From Lachnospiraceae bacterium (lineage in GTDB: Bacteria > Bacillota > Clostridia > Lachnospirales > Lachnospiraceae), in assembly GCA_017440045.1 (NCBI GenBank), contig JAFSIA010000027.1, positions 1 through 64,000 of the forward strand: 64,000 nucleotides of DNA. Reading direction: 5' to 3'. This document shows positions 1 to 8,904 of the stretch, piece after piece. The notes under the pieces are model-generated. The model ran no database searches. It was given only the letters and a program-made list of their open reading frames with translations, and was not told where the DNA came from. Numbering within the stretch: position 1 is the stretch's first letter; every line of letters starts with the position of its first letter. A program made the position numbers and the translations under genes.

Positions 1-186
1 ACAGTAACAAATGTTGACGACTGGGGTAAGAAGAGATTAGCTTACGAAATCCAGAAGAGCAGAGAAGCATTTTATTACTTCATTCAGTTTGAGTCTGATA
101 ATGCAGAATGTCCAAACGAAGTTGAAGCAAAGATTCGTCTTATGGAGAACGTTGTTAGATACTTATGTGTTAAGCAGGAAGCATAG
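1..186 (+). CDS. rpsF: 30S ribosomal protein S6, C-terminal part (5' end outside window)
   Basis: The open frame runs from base 1 to a TAG at 184-186 and gives the last 61 residues of S6. The segment VDDWGKKRLAYEIQK near the start is the conserved S6 core motif, followed by the FYYFIQFES strand. S6 binds 16S rRNA in the small-subunit platform together with S18. The gene is truncated only by the window edge. It is followed at 31 bases by ssb and then rpsR, the classic rpsF-ssb-rpsR operon, so the three genes are probably co-transcribed from a promoter outside the window. Confidence 0.96.
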   Translation, partial: TVTNVDDWGKKRLAYEIQKSREAFYYFIQFESDNAECPNEVEAKIRLMENVVRYLCVKQEA

Positions 187-216
187 TCCGGGATTGCATA
201 GGAAAGAGGAGATAGT

Positions 217-660
217 ATGAACAAAGTTATACTTATGGGACGTCTCACAAGAGACCCGGATATCCGTTATTCTCAGGGCGAGAATGCAATGGCAATAGCC
301 AGATACACATTAGCAGTTGACCGTCGTGGCCGTAGAGATGGAAATAGCGAGCAGACAGCAGATTTTATATCATGTGTTGCATTTGCAAGACAGGCTGAGT
401 TTGCTGAGAGATATTTACATCAGGGCACAAAGCTTGTAGTAGAGGGTCGTATTCAGACAGGAAGCTACACAAACAAGGATGGTCAGAAGGTTTACACAAC
501 AGAAGTTGTTGTGGAGAACTGTGAGTTTGCTGAGAGCAAGGGCGCAGCAGGTGACGGTGGAAGCTATGCTTCAGCTAGACCTGAGCCAGTGAATGCAGCA
601 GGCGACGGATTTATGAATATTCCGGACGGAGTAGAAGACGAAGGTTTACCATTTAATTAG
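217..660 (+). CDS. ssb: Single-stranded DNA-binding protein
   Basis: This 147-residue protein opens with [19 protein letters not shown], the start of the SSB OB-fold. The OB-fold covers about residues 1-105, a Gly/Ala-rich linker follows, and the acidic tip ends EDEGLPFN, a variant of the usual DDDIPF tail that recruits replication and repair partners. SSB coats single-stranded DNA during replication and repair. A GAGGAG ribosome binding site sits 6 bases before the ATG. It lies between rpsF and rpsR, the position of the housekeeping SSB, so this is the main SSB and not a plasmid-type copy. Confidence 0.97.
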   Translation: MNKVILMGRLTRDPDIRYSQGENAMAIARYTLAVDRRGRRDGNSEQTADFISCVAFARQAEFAERYLHQGTKLVVEGRIQTGSYTNKDGQKVYTTEVVVENCEFAESKGAAGDGGSYASARPEPVNAAGDGFMNIPDGVEDEGLPFN

Positions 661-680
661 TAAAACAGGAGGTAATAATT

Positions 681-950
681 ATGCCAATGAATAAAGAAAA
701 AGGCGATAAGATGGATGGTTCTATGAAGAGAAGACCAATGCGCAGAAGAAAGAAAGTTTGCGTATTCTGTGGTGACAAGAACAACACTATCGATTTCAAG
801 GATGTAAATAAGTTAAAGAGATATGTATCTGAGAGAGGAAAGATTCTTCCTAGAAGAATTACAGGAAACTGTGCTAAGCATCAGAGAGCTCTTACAGTAG
901 CTGTTAAGAGAGCAAGACATATTGCTTTAATGCCATACACATTAGATTAA
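681..950 (+). CDS. rpsR: 30S ribosomal protein S18
   Basis: This 89-residue basic protein has the S18 signature: a [11 protein letters not shown] zinc-ribbon-like start, then [26 protein letters not shown] and the closing [24 protein letters not shown]18 pairs with S6 on the 30S platform. The first 20 or so residues are a basic, methionine-rich extension of variable sequence. The start is supported by an AGGAGG 8 bases upstream. A strong terminator at 963-994 closes the operon. Confidence 0.97.
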   Translation: MPMNKEKGDKMDGSMKRRPMRRRKKVCVFCGDKNNTIDFKDVNKLKRYVSERGKILPRRITGNCAKHQRALTVAVKRARHIALMPYTLD

Positions 951-962
951 TTAATGTATATT

Positions 963-994
963 AGACTCATAGTCCGAAGGGCTATGAGTCTTTT
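963..994 (+). terminator. Rho-independent terminator after rpsR
   Basis: A perfect 10-bp stem (963-972 with 982-991, arm agactcatag) with a 9-base loop is followed by TTTT. It lies 13 bases after the rpsR stop. The same arm sequence is reused in the terminator at 3156-3188. Confidence 0.85.
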
Positions 995-1067
995 GATTTG
1001 ATGACATGAATGTTATAAAACAATGATTGAAAGGATGTAACTGAGAGGAGATTGTGTTATAATTACT

Positions 1068-1314
1068 GTGGAGTTTGGTATAATTCCTGAAATTTCAACA
1101 AATGAAGCATATACTAATTATGAGCCACAAAAGTATAATTGTATAAAAATTGATGACGATTTATACATTGATTCCACCAATATCATTAAAGTATTTTGAG
1201 AATATAGTAAAAAATTATTCAAGATTATTAAGTGATCCAAGTTTAAAAAGCTTATTAAGTATTGTTCAGAAAGCGATTTCGGAAAATAAATATATGATAC
1301 ATTATGGAGTGTAA
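1068..1314 (+). pseudogene. Frameshifted remnant of an unidentified small protein
   Basis: From GTG 1068 one frame reads VEFGIIPEIS... to IDSTNIIKVF and stops at TGA 1197-1199. The +1 frame continues as FENIVKNYSRLLSDPSLKSLLS... to TAA 1312-1314. Removing one T from the TTTT run at 1194-1197 joins the halves into one protein of about 80 residues (IIKVFENIVKNYSRLL). There is no convincing start codon with a ribosome binding site; the nearest purine-rich stretch, at 1044-1050, does not lead into an in-frame ATG. I do not recognise the family. It is probably the 3' part of a decayed gene, although a sequencing error in the T run cannot be excluded. Nothing else is seen in the rpsR-GH43 gap apart from the terminator. 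Confidence 0.5.
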
Positions 1315-1347
1315 TGTAGCAAAAGATAAACTAAAAAGGAGAAGGCT

Positions 1348-3141
1348 ATGAAAAAGAAATTACTGTTATTAATGTGCTTTGTACTTTCGGGCATAATGCT
1401 GTTTGGTTGTAGTGGAAGTGCCGGCACAGATAATGAAGAGGAGGATTCGACAAAGAATTCAAATGAAGAGGGGCTTAAGCTTCATTATTCATTAAAGGAA
1501 CTAGAGGAAGGGGATAATGTGACTGATTTGTCAGGTAATGGCTATGATGGCACATTATATAACAGACAGAATATGAATAATGAATATGAGAAGAATGCAA
1601 CCTTTATGACTGAGGGAGCTTATATTGAAATACCGGGAGAGGTTTTTGAGAATGAGGATACCTTAACCATATCCGTATGGCTTAAAAATTATTCAGGTGC
1701 AATTAATACAAGTGCAATGTATTTTGGCACAAAGGATAATATGCCGGTTAATTATTGGATACTTAATCCAAGTAATCTTGCAGGTACACTTAAGTCGGTA
1801 TTCACAGATTCTGATAATGCAACAGCTCCATATAATACAGAGGTAGGAATTTCGCCATCAGTGGCGGCCAATGGAATACAGGGTCCATATACTGATATGA
1901 CATGGAATCATTACGTTACAGTTATTACACCGACGGAAATATCGGTATATATGAATGGTGACAATGTAGGAACTGTTGAACATACAAAGACAGTAAGTGA
2001 TTTTGGTGAAGAACTGGTAGCGTATATTGGAAGATCATCATATTCAGCAGATGCGACATACACTGGTTTTGTGCGTGATGTGAAGGTATATAATACTGCG
2101 TTGACAGGCGATAGTATCAAAGCAGAATATGAAAATAATAAGCCGGATGAAATTAAAAACAATGCTACAGAAACAGATATACTTATAGCTGATAGAGCTG
2201 ACCCTCATGTAACTAAAGGAAGTGACGGATATTACTACTTTACAGCCTCTTATCCTATGTATGGAGGAAGAGATGTTGAGGGTTATGACCGCATTATTCT
2301 CAGAAGAGCAAAGACTATAGAAGGCTTGGCTGATGCGGAGGAAAAGGTTATATGGGACGAAAGTGAGTCTGCGACAGCCCATAGATTTATATGGGCACCT
2401 GAGATACATGAGATTAACGGTAAATGGTATGTATATTTTGCAGCAAGTGGACAGGCCAATAATGTGTGGGATATCAACTGTCATGTCATAGCATGCGAGG
2501 GTGATAATCCATATGAAGACAATTGGATAGATAAGGGCAAATTCCAAACTACAGAGGATGACCTGTTTTCATTTACAGGCTTCTCTCTGGATATGACATA
2601 TTTCGCATGCAACGATAAGCACTATGTAATATGGGCACAAAAGCCAAATTTGTCAAATGTGTATATGGCAACTATCAATCCTGACGAGCCATGGAAGCTT
2701 ACGAGCGAACCTATAATGCTTACAGCACCTGAGTACTATTGGGAAAAAGTTTCGATTCCTGTAAATGAGGGACCGGCAGTTATGGTTCATGAGGGTAGAG
2801 TGTATGTGGCATATTCTGCTTCTGCTACAGGTCCAGAGTATTGTATAGGACTTTTATATGCTGATGAAAAAGCAGATTTGATGGATAAGGCTTCGTGGAC
2901 GAAGGTTAAAGAGCCACTGCTCACATCATCAGATTTAATTGGTGAATATGGTCCGGGACATAATTCATTTGTAAAGGATGAGAATGGAGACTGGGTATTT
3001 GTATATCACTCAAGAAGTGAGGAATGTTATAAGGGACAGTGTGGATATGGAAGTGAGGATCCTCTGTATGACCCATGTAGAAGTGCCAGAATACGACGCG
3101 TAAAGTGGGATGAAAATGGTATGCCTATATTAAATCAATAA
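1348..3141 (+). CDS. LamG-GH43 surface lipoprotein (arabinofuranosidase/xylosidase-like)
   Basis: This 597-residue protein has a lipoprotein signal peptide with lipobox LFGC (Cys21). A LamG/concanavalin-like carbohydrate-binding domain covers about residues 45-260, from LHYSLKELEEGDNVTDLSG to DVKVYNTALTGDSI. A five-bladed GH43 domain covers about 275-597. Visible GH43 landmarks are ADPHV (candidate base Asp285), WAPEIHE (349-355), NEGPAV (candidate acid Glu474) and GPGHNSFV. The family contains arabinofuranosidases, xylosidases and arabinanases, and the exact activity cannot be read from sequence. The protein is likely anchored on the outer face of the membrane. An AAAGGAG site supports the start. 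The gene stands alone between two terminators that share stem arms, in a block separating rpsR from gdpP. Confidence 0.85.
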   Translation: MKKKLLLLMCFVLSGIMLFGCSGSAGTDNEEEDSTKNSNEEGLKLHYSLKELEEGDNVTDLSGNGYDGTLYNRQNMNNEYEKNATFMTEGAYIEIPGEVFENEDTLTISVWLKNYSGAINTSAMYFGTKDNMPVNYWILNPSNLAGTLKSVFTDSDNATAPYNTEVGISPSVAANGIQGPYTDMTWNHYVTVITPTEISVYMNGDNVGTVEHTKTVSDFGEELVAYIGRSSYSADATYTGFVRDVKVYNTALTGDSIKAEYENNKPDEIKNNATETDILIADRADPHVTKGSDGYYYFTASYPMYGGRDVEGYDRIILRRAKTIEGLADAEEKVIWDESESATAHRFIWAPEIHEINGKWYVYFAASGQANNVWDINCHVIACEGDNPYEDNWIDKGKFQTTEDDLFSFTGFSLDMTYFACNDKHYVIWAQKPNLSNVYMATINPDEPWKLTSEPIMLTAPEYYWEKVSIPVNEGPAVMVHEGRVYVAYSASATGPEYCIGLLYADEKADLMDKASWTKVKEPLLTSSDLIGEYGPGHNSFVKDENGDWVFVYHSRSEECYKGQCGYGSEDPLYDPCRSARIRRVKWDENGMPILNQ

Positions 3142-3155
3142 GTAAATTATAAATT

Positions 3156-3188
3156 AGACTCATAGTTCAAAAAACTATGAGTCTTTTT
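3156..3188 (+). terminator. Terminator after the LamG-GH43 gene
   Basis: A 12-bp perfect stem (3156-3167 with 3173-3184) with a 5-base loop is followed by a T run, 14 bases after the stop. The outer 10 bp match the stem of the rpsR terminator at 963-994. Confidence 0.85.
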
Positions 3189-3207
3189 AAATATTACTTT
3201 TATCATA

Positions 3208-3235
3208 TGTACAGAGATGTAAAAAGTAGTATAAT
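3208..3235 (+). promoter_or_regulatory. Candidate sigma-A promoter for the peptidase lipoprotein
   Basis: A perfect -10 box TATAAT at 3230-3235 is preceded by TGTACA at 3208-3213 with a 16-base spacer. It lies about 50 bases before the ATG and just after the preceding terminator, so it would give this gene its own transcript. Assigned by eye. Confidence 0.45.
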
Positions 3236-3284
3236 CATAGTTAGTGGTATTACTACATAGATAAGGTGGAAAGAAGGGCATATT

Positions 3285-5396
3285 ATGAAGAAAAGAATAC
3301 TTATTACTGCATTGGCAATGTTGTTATGTGCATGTTCAGACAATGAAAGTAAGAATAACGAAGAGAAAACTACTGTGGAAGTGGAAAGCAATTACACAGA
3401 AGATGGACAGACGTTTGATATTCCGGGATATGATATAACGGATAATGAGATGGACTTAAATAGTGCAGGTGATGTGAAATATGTGACAAGTATTGAAATG
3501 GGACAGATGATTGGGAGCAATTATCTGCGAGAGCTGTCAGTGTTAGAATACAATGATAAATATATTGTAGTACAGTATTCAACATCTAATGTGGAACCTA
3601 GCATAGAGGATGAGGATATGGATGGCCAAATATATGAGCAGCATACAATATTAATAGATGCAAAAACTCATACGCTAATAAAGGATATTAAAACAGAGCC
3701 AACCACATCATATATAAGAAGAAAGAAGGATATTATTTGTTGTAATACATATGAGGAAGATAAAATATACCTTAAAACATATGATTTGGAGCTTAATGAA
3801 ATAGCTGATTTCAAAATGGAAAATCATTTAGGTGACTTTTCAGCTGACGGAAAAAGGTATTATTATGCGAAAGATTTAGATATTTATGTATACGACAGTG
3901 AAAGTGGTAAACATACAGAGCTTGAATCTGACGGAAAGTATCTGGTGGATATGGTTGATGGTGTAATAACAGATGATGCAGGTAAGGATTACATCATATT
4001 TACAGGTATGGCAGCTGATTATAACAGATATCAGTTTATCATAGAGGCTGATTCTGGTCGTGTAGTTTATGTACTTGATAATGCAGAGCGTTTCCTGCAT
4101 ACGGAAAAAAATACTTATCTGGAAACATCCATCGAATATAGCTTTGTAAACCGCTGGATATTAGGAGTATCTGAAAATAAGGCTTATGATTACAAGTGGG
4201 ATGGAGATGATTTGTATGTGGATTATTTCACTCTTGAAAATAATAATCTTCTCTTCTCATATGTAAAGGATAATGAAGTTGTTTTCGAGTTATATGATTA
4301 CAACACAGGAGATATGATTGACGCTGCATCTATGGATATATCTCTTCTGCCGGCAGCAGAAATACCTGATGATTTTGACAATGAATATATGGATACCAAT
4401 CCATTTGTAACAGATGCTCATTCTTATATGGATGGCAGACTCATTATACAGATGGCAAATTCCATGGGTGATAAATATTTTATCAAATGGTATTTGGATG
4501 ATGCATTAACTGTAGAAAGTCAGATGGTTGTCAGTGAATATCATATGGGAAGTCAGCCATCTGTGGATATTTCAGAATTCACTAATCAGTTGTACAAGCC
4601 TGAGGAATTAAATGAAGAGTATAAACCACTTCGAAGTGAGGCAGATAAGCTGGAAGAGGAGTACGGTATAGAAATTTATATTGGTGAAGAGTGTGGAAAC
4701 ACCTTGCCTGATTATTCTATTAAACCGCTTACTGATTACACTATTACCGATAGTGCTATTGATATACTTGCAGAGGAGCTTAGCCGTTATCCAAAGGATT
4801 TCTTTAGACAATTTCAATGTGAGCAGTTAATGGGATTGGAGATACATATTGCATCTGAGATAAAAGGTGTAATGGAAGGGACATTAGGATATGCAGGCGG
4901 CATAACAACCACAGATGGTGGATGGGTTATAGTGGTGCTTGATTGTCAGAATCTTGACGTATTACCGTCTGTTATCAATCATGAATTGTGTCATGCTATT
5001 GATTACAAATGTGACACAGATGAAGAAATATTTATTAAATTGGAGGAGGAATGGGGGGCTTTAAATCCACCGGGATATATTTATATGAATTCCTATAGTG
5101 ATTGGGGAGATGGAAACTTCAACTATCAGGAATATGAAAAATATATATACGAGATTATGTGGCATAGTGACGGTGATTTATCAAATACATATTTTGTGGA
5201 TACGTATGGAGCAATAAATGAAGATGAGGACAGAGCAAGGTTATTTGAGAGTGTTATGTCAGATGCTAATTATGATATCGACTTTGATGCAGCTCCTCAT
5301 TTAAAGGAGAAGCTTAATTTTTACGTGGAATGTATAAGAGCAGTCTTTGATACTACCGGATGGAAAGATGTGCCATGGGAAGTATATATGGATTAG
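3285..5396 (+). CDS. Large lipoprotein with propeller-like N-region and zinc-peptidase HExxH motif
   Basis: This 703-residue protein has a lipoprotein signal peptide with lipobox LCAC (Cys17). Residues about 60-440 are rich in short beta strands of the type YVYDSESGK and DYNTGDMIDAASM, as in a beta-propeller. The C-terminal third holds INHELCHAID, a match to the HExxH zinc-peptidase motif (His566, Glu567, His570). It is followed by conserved-looking acidic and aromatic segments, including a candidate third ligand region around EDEDRARLFES. A family assignment was not possible. The C-terminus resembles M48/M34-like gluzincin domains seen in Firmicute surface proteins. It probably acts outside the cell, but substrate and activity are unknown. 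RBS: AAGAAGGG. It converges on the downstream GH43 gene and shares the bidirectional terminator at 5417-5454. Confidence 0.65.
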   Translation: MKKRILITALAMLLCACSDNESKNNEEKTTVEVESNYTEDGQTFDIPGYDITDNEMDLNSAGDVKYVTSIEMGQMIGSNYLRELSVLEYNDKYIVVQYSTSNVEPSIEDEDMDGQIYEQHTILIDAKTHTLIKDIKTEPTTSYIRRKKDIICCNTYEEDKIYLKTYDLELNEIADFKMENHLGDFSADGKRYYYAKDLDIYVYDSESGKHTELESDGKYLVDMVDGVITDDAGKDYIIFTGMAADYNRYQFIIEADSGRVVYVLDNAERFLHTEKNTYLETSIEYSFVNRWILGVSENKAYDYKWDGDDLYVDYFTLENNNLLFSYVKDNEVVFELYDYNTGDMIDAASMDISLLPAAEIPDDFDNEYMDTNPFVTDAHSYMDGRLIIQMANSMGDKYFIKWYLDDALTVESQMVVSEYHMGSQPSVDISEFTNQLYKPEELNEEYKPLRSEADKLEEEYGIEIYIGEECGNTLPDYSIKPLTDYTITDSAIDILAEELSRYPKDFFRQFQCEQLMGLEIHIASEIKGVMEGTLGYAGGITTTDGGWVIVVLDCQNLDVLPSVINHELCHAIDYKCDTDEEIFIKLEEEWGALNPPGYIYMNSYSDWGDGNFNYQEYEKYIYEIMWHSDGDLSNTYFVDTYGAINEDEDRARLFESVMSDANYDIDFDAAPHLKEKLNFYVECIRAVFDTTGWKDVPWEVYMD

Positions 5397-5416
5397 AGAT
5401 ATATTAAAAGAATAAA

Positions 5417-5454
5417 AAGCCCAGCGATTATTTTGAGAATAAATCGCTGGGCTT
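5417..5454. terminator. Bidirectional terminator between convergent genes
   Basis: A perfect 13-bp GC-rich stem (5417-5429 with 5442-5454) has a 12-base loop. An A run lies on its left (T run for the minus strand) and TAAGTTT on its right. It sits between the peptidase lipoprotein (plus) and the GH43 gene (minus), so it can serve both. Confidence 0.8.
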
Positions 5455-5494
5455 AAGTTTACCCTAAATGGTCTTATGACATTTAGATAAGTAA

Positions 5495-8400
5495 TTAATT
5501 CTGCTTAAGTACTACGTTGTCAACACCAGTAACTGACTGATATCTTCCACCACGGATATAGAAGCCCATAAGAGGGGCTGTGTCATCCATCTTTAATGTG
5601 CCTTCGTAGAGAACAGTATCACCGTCTGTGATTGTTACAACAACTGACTCTGAGCCTGTGTCGGCAAGAAGGTTTACATGTACCCACTGACCAGCTGCTA
5701 CATCAAATGAGCCACCGCCTGATACTGTCCATGTGGTGCTTGAAGCAGTTGTATATATCTTAAAGAGATATCCGCTTTCTATACCATCATTTATAATGCC
5801 GTTTGTGTTGAACATATTCTGGTTTGTAACAGCAAATTCTGTATTCTGATTATCACCAGACTTGAGACTTAAATCAAAGTCTAACACATAAACACCATCA
5901 ACCTGAGCAGAAGCAGGGAATGTTGAAATAGCACCTCTTGAATTAGCTTCACCTGGAGCAAACTGCACATACTTTCCATCACCATTTGACTGTAAAGTTA
6001 CAGCAGCAGCAGCATTTTTTGAATACCAGATGCTATCCGCAACACTTGCATCGATGCTTGTTAAACTGTCGTAGTTTTCTTCATAAACTACTGTGGTAGG
6101 TATTGGCATAACTGTTACCTCTCCAGTAACAACCTTATCACTATCAGCTACAGTACCAGTTAATGTAACAACTACGCTACCTGAGCTTGGGACTGTTACG
6201 ACACCGGTCTCAGGATTGATTACAGAAATGTCAGATGATGTCCAAGTAATAGCTTTTCCAGCAGCAGTAGTCTTAGGTAAATCAATAGTTGAAGAAGATA
6301 CTGTTGATGGAATCTTAATAACTTCCCCAGGAACTGTTACATCAAAGGTAATAGAGCTTGTAGCTGAGCCATATGTGGCAGTTGCTGTAAGAACTACATC
6401 TGTTGAGGCATCTTGCTGAACAATCTTAGCTGTGGCGCCATCTATAACAATTGCAGGGCTGTCAGAACTCCATGTAATAGTTGAATTCATAAGACCCTTT
6501 GTGTCCAATGTAAAGTCTTCAGAAACATTTTCTGGAACAGAGAGGCGAGATAAATCAGAGTTAACACGCTCCTCTTCTGTTTCCATAATCTTGCTGCCCC
6601 ATACAGTTCTGTTGTCTGTACCACTGGCAGTAAATACAATAGTCTTTGAACGGGTAGAATCCTCATTGTACTGCTCTAATACAACGCCCTTATATTCCTT
6701 ATCACCTATTGTGATAGTGATATAATTGTCTTTTAATGTCCATTTACCAGTCTGTGCACCAGATACAGTACCATCCTCATTCAATGTCACGAGAGATGGG
6801 GATACAAAATTGTCGCTATAATTAACAGGGTCCTTAAAGTACTCAAGTCTGTGGTAAATAAATTCATAGTCACCGGCAACCTGAGACTTGTCTAAAACAG
6901 TCATTGTCTCACCATTATACTTATAAGGTGCCGTTACAAGCCAGCCATCCTCATTTAAGAACATCTGGTTTGATTTTATGATAAAGCCATCTTTGCCGTA
7001 AGCAGCTGAGTTTGCACTCTTGCTGTGGTAGTGAACAAAAATTTTACCTTCGTCTGTTACAATAGCTGAGTTACCACCGTTAGCTGTTGAAGGATACTGC
7101 ATATTTGTAAATTGGAAGCCGTCCATAATACGTAAGCCTAAGTTTGTGCCACCGATTTCATCTGTAGCATTCTGACCGGCATAATCAATATAGCCGTGGT
7201 CAGGGTACTCAGAGCGGAACACTCTCATATTGTAACCACCTGTTGCACGTAAGTTTCCCTGTGACCAGAAAAGGAAGTAGTAGCTTCCTGTAGAAGACTG
7301 GTCTGTATCAACTCTTAAAATGTATGGACCTTCACCGTTTGAGTTAGCAATTTTCTTACCGAAGTATGGGTCCTGACTGCCATCGGAATTGAACTCATAA
7401 TTCTCATCAGAGCGTAAGCCTGTAGTTTCGTCAAGCTTTAATACACGTAAGCCTCCCTTACATGTAAATGAACCATATGCAAGGTAAAGATTTCCGTCCT
7501 TGTCATAGAATGGAGCGGCATCAATACAGTCTGGAAGAGATGCCTTATATGCAGCAGAATCAGCTGTAAAGTAGTAGCTCTTCTGTTCATCTGTCATATC
7601 TGAAACACTGTCAACACCTAATACATCTAAAAGGTTTGTGTAGCCGGCTTCCACTTCACTCTGTCTGTAATCTGAGCAAACAATCATACCCTTATACTCG
7701 AAAGGACCTTCTGGTTTGTCAGATGTAGCAAGGCAAAGAGCAGATTTAAATGAACCATTTACAACAGTTACGTACATAAGATAAGGGTCATTACCGGCAT
7801 CATCAGCCTTCTTACTATATGTAATATCAAGAGCCCAAATGCCTTCCTTTACGTCAGCACCTAACCACTCATAAACCTCGGCAAACTCCTCCAAGTAATG
7901 TTTAGAGAAAAGCTGATTTGTTTTTGAGTAGCTTCCGTTTGAGCTTGCAATATATGACCAGGATATATTATCTGTAGATGTACCAGCTACAATGTGGCTA
8001 CCATACGAATAATAATTTCCTGACACGGGGTCCTGGAAAATTGATGGGTCGTGGATACCAATATTTGTAGGCTTTTCATTTATAGTGGTTGTTGAAAGTT
8101 TAACAGTAATATCTAATGAAGAACCATCAACATTTACGCTTTTAGTAACTGATAACGATAATCCTTCTGGAGCCTCAGCATTAGCTGTGGTAGACATTAT
8201 TGAAAGACCTGATAAACCGAGAATAAATGCCATGGCAGCAGCTGTAGCATTTTTAGTGTTCTTCTTTTTCTTTAATACAATGAAGATAACTAATAGGATA
8301 ACAACAATAGCGACTGCACCGACAATAATCCAAGTATAATCACTTCCACCTGATGGATTGCTGACACCGTTGGATGTGAAAAGCACAGTGCTCTCAGAGT

Positions 8401-8686
8401 TTGCTGAAACATTTAAGGAACCGGCAGTAGCTGTACCGTCAGGAAATGTAATTCCATCTGGTGCATCCAGTTCAAAATAAAGATTTTCATAATCATTTGC
8501 GCTATCATTTTTTACTGTGAGTTCTAAGCGCACATTCTCACCTTCCTCGTAGCTCTCTTTATCAGTCTCTAAAGTGACTGAGAGATTTGACGCATCATCT
8601 GTGCCTGTAGCTGCAAATACAGCAGATGACATAAGTCCTATAGACATCGTCATAGCTGCAAGACAGGCTAAAAGCTTTTTTTTCAT
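5495..8686 (-). CDS. Membrane-anchored multidomain GH43 endo-arabinanase-like protein
   Basis: This 1063-residue protein contains, in order: a signal peptide (1-25, ending VFAATG); an Ig-like domain (about 34-115); a transmembrane helix (about 123-143) followed by KKKK; a second hydrophobic helix ending TTANA (about 150-170); a GH43 arabinanase domain from about 208 with HDPS (Asp213), CIDAAPF (Asp389) and NGEGPY (Glu452); the GH43 C-terminal beta domain with NEDGTVSGAQTGKW and a closing WGSKI; two atypical bacterial Ig-like repeats (about 705-865); and a C-terminal jelly-roll, carbohydrate-binding-like domain. The family cleaves alpha-1,5-arabinan. The hairpin of two helices should hold the enzyme at the outer membrane face. 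The start has an AGGAGG 7 bases upstream. Confidence 0.85.
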   Translation of the reverse strand: MKKKLLACLAAMTMSIGLMSSAVFAATGTDDASNLSVTLETDKESYEEGENVRLELTVKNDSANDYENLYFELDAPDGITFPDGTATAGSLNVSANSESTVLFTSNGVSNPSGGSDYTWIIVGAVAIVVILLVIFIVLKKKKNTKNATAAAMAFILGLSGLSIMSTTANAEAPEGLSLSVTKSVNVDGSSLDITVKLSTTTINEKPTNIGIHDPSIFQDPVSGNYYSYGSHIVAGTSTDNISWSYIASSNGSYSKTNQLFSKHYLEEFAEVYEWLGADVKEGIWALDITYSKKADDAGNDPYLMYVTVVNGSFKSALCLATSDKPEGPFEYKGMIVCSDYRQSEVEAGYTNLLDVLGVDSVSDMTDEQKSYYFTADSAAYKASLPDCIDAAPFYDKDGNLYLAYGSFTCKGGLRVLKLDETTGLRSDENYEFNSDGSQDPYFGKKIANSNGEGPYILRVDTDQSSTGSYYFLFWSQGNLRATGGYNMRVFRSEYPDHGYIDYAGQNATDEIGGTNLGLRIMDGFQFTNMQYPSTANGGNSAIVTDEGKIFVHYHSKSANSAAYGKDGFIIKSNQMFLNEDGWLVTAPYKYNGETMTVLDKSQVAGDYEFIYHRLEYFKDPVNYSDNFVSPSLVTLNEDGTVSGAQTGKWTLKDNYITITIGDKEYKGVVLEQYNEDSTRSKTIVFTASGTDNRTVWGSKIMETEEERVNSDLSRLSVPENVSEDFTLDTKGLMNSTITWSSDSPAIVIDGATAKIVQQDASTDVVLTATATYGSATSSITFDVTVPGEVIKIPSTVSSSTIDLPKTTAAGKAITWTSSDISVINPETGVVTVPSSGSVVVTLTGTVADSDKVVTGEVTVMPIPTTVVYEENYDSLTSIDASVADSIWYSKNAAAAVTLQSNGDGKYVQFAPGEANSRGAISTFPASAQVDGVYVLDFDLSLKSGDNQNTEFAVTNQNMFNTNGIINDGIESGYLFKIYTTASSTTWTVSGGGSFDVAAGQWVHVNLLADTGSESVVVTITDGDTVLYEGTLKMDDTAPLMGFYIRGGRYQSVTGVDNVVLKQN

Positions 8687-8848
8687 ATAAACCTCCTAAT
8701 ACATTTTTACAATGCAAAACACATTAACAATATTGTAACATATTGGTAAATATATGACAATAAACTCATTGGAAGAATGGCGTGTTTAAAGTGGGGTCTT
8801 TTTTCCCTCTTTTATTATTCATTGTTTTGTGTTATCATATATAAGGCG

Positions 8849-8860
8849 AAGTTGCAACTT
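8849..8860. repeat. 12-bp perfect palindrome upstream of gdpP
   Basis: The palindrome AAGTTGCAACTT lies about 45 bases before the gdpP start, between divergent genes. Its half-sites match the inner arms of the palindromes at 55852-55878 and 58451-58483. It may be an operator or a relic of the same repeat family. The rest of the 8687-8904 gap is AT-rich, and I see no confident promoter there. Confidence 0.35.
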
Positions 8861-8904
8861 TTTGTAGGCATTATGCCTGTTTAGTATATTAAGGGGAATG
8901 GTTG

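Noticed and set aside
2044..2547. Minus-strand open frame of 167 residues opposite the LamG-GH43 gene
   Set aside because: Shadow of the GH43 coding region with Cys/Ile-rich unlikely composition and no RBS.
8902..8904. TTG as start of gdpP
   Set aside because: ATG 8905 directly follows and has the better spacing (7 bases) from AAGGGGA.
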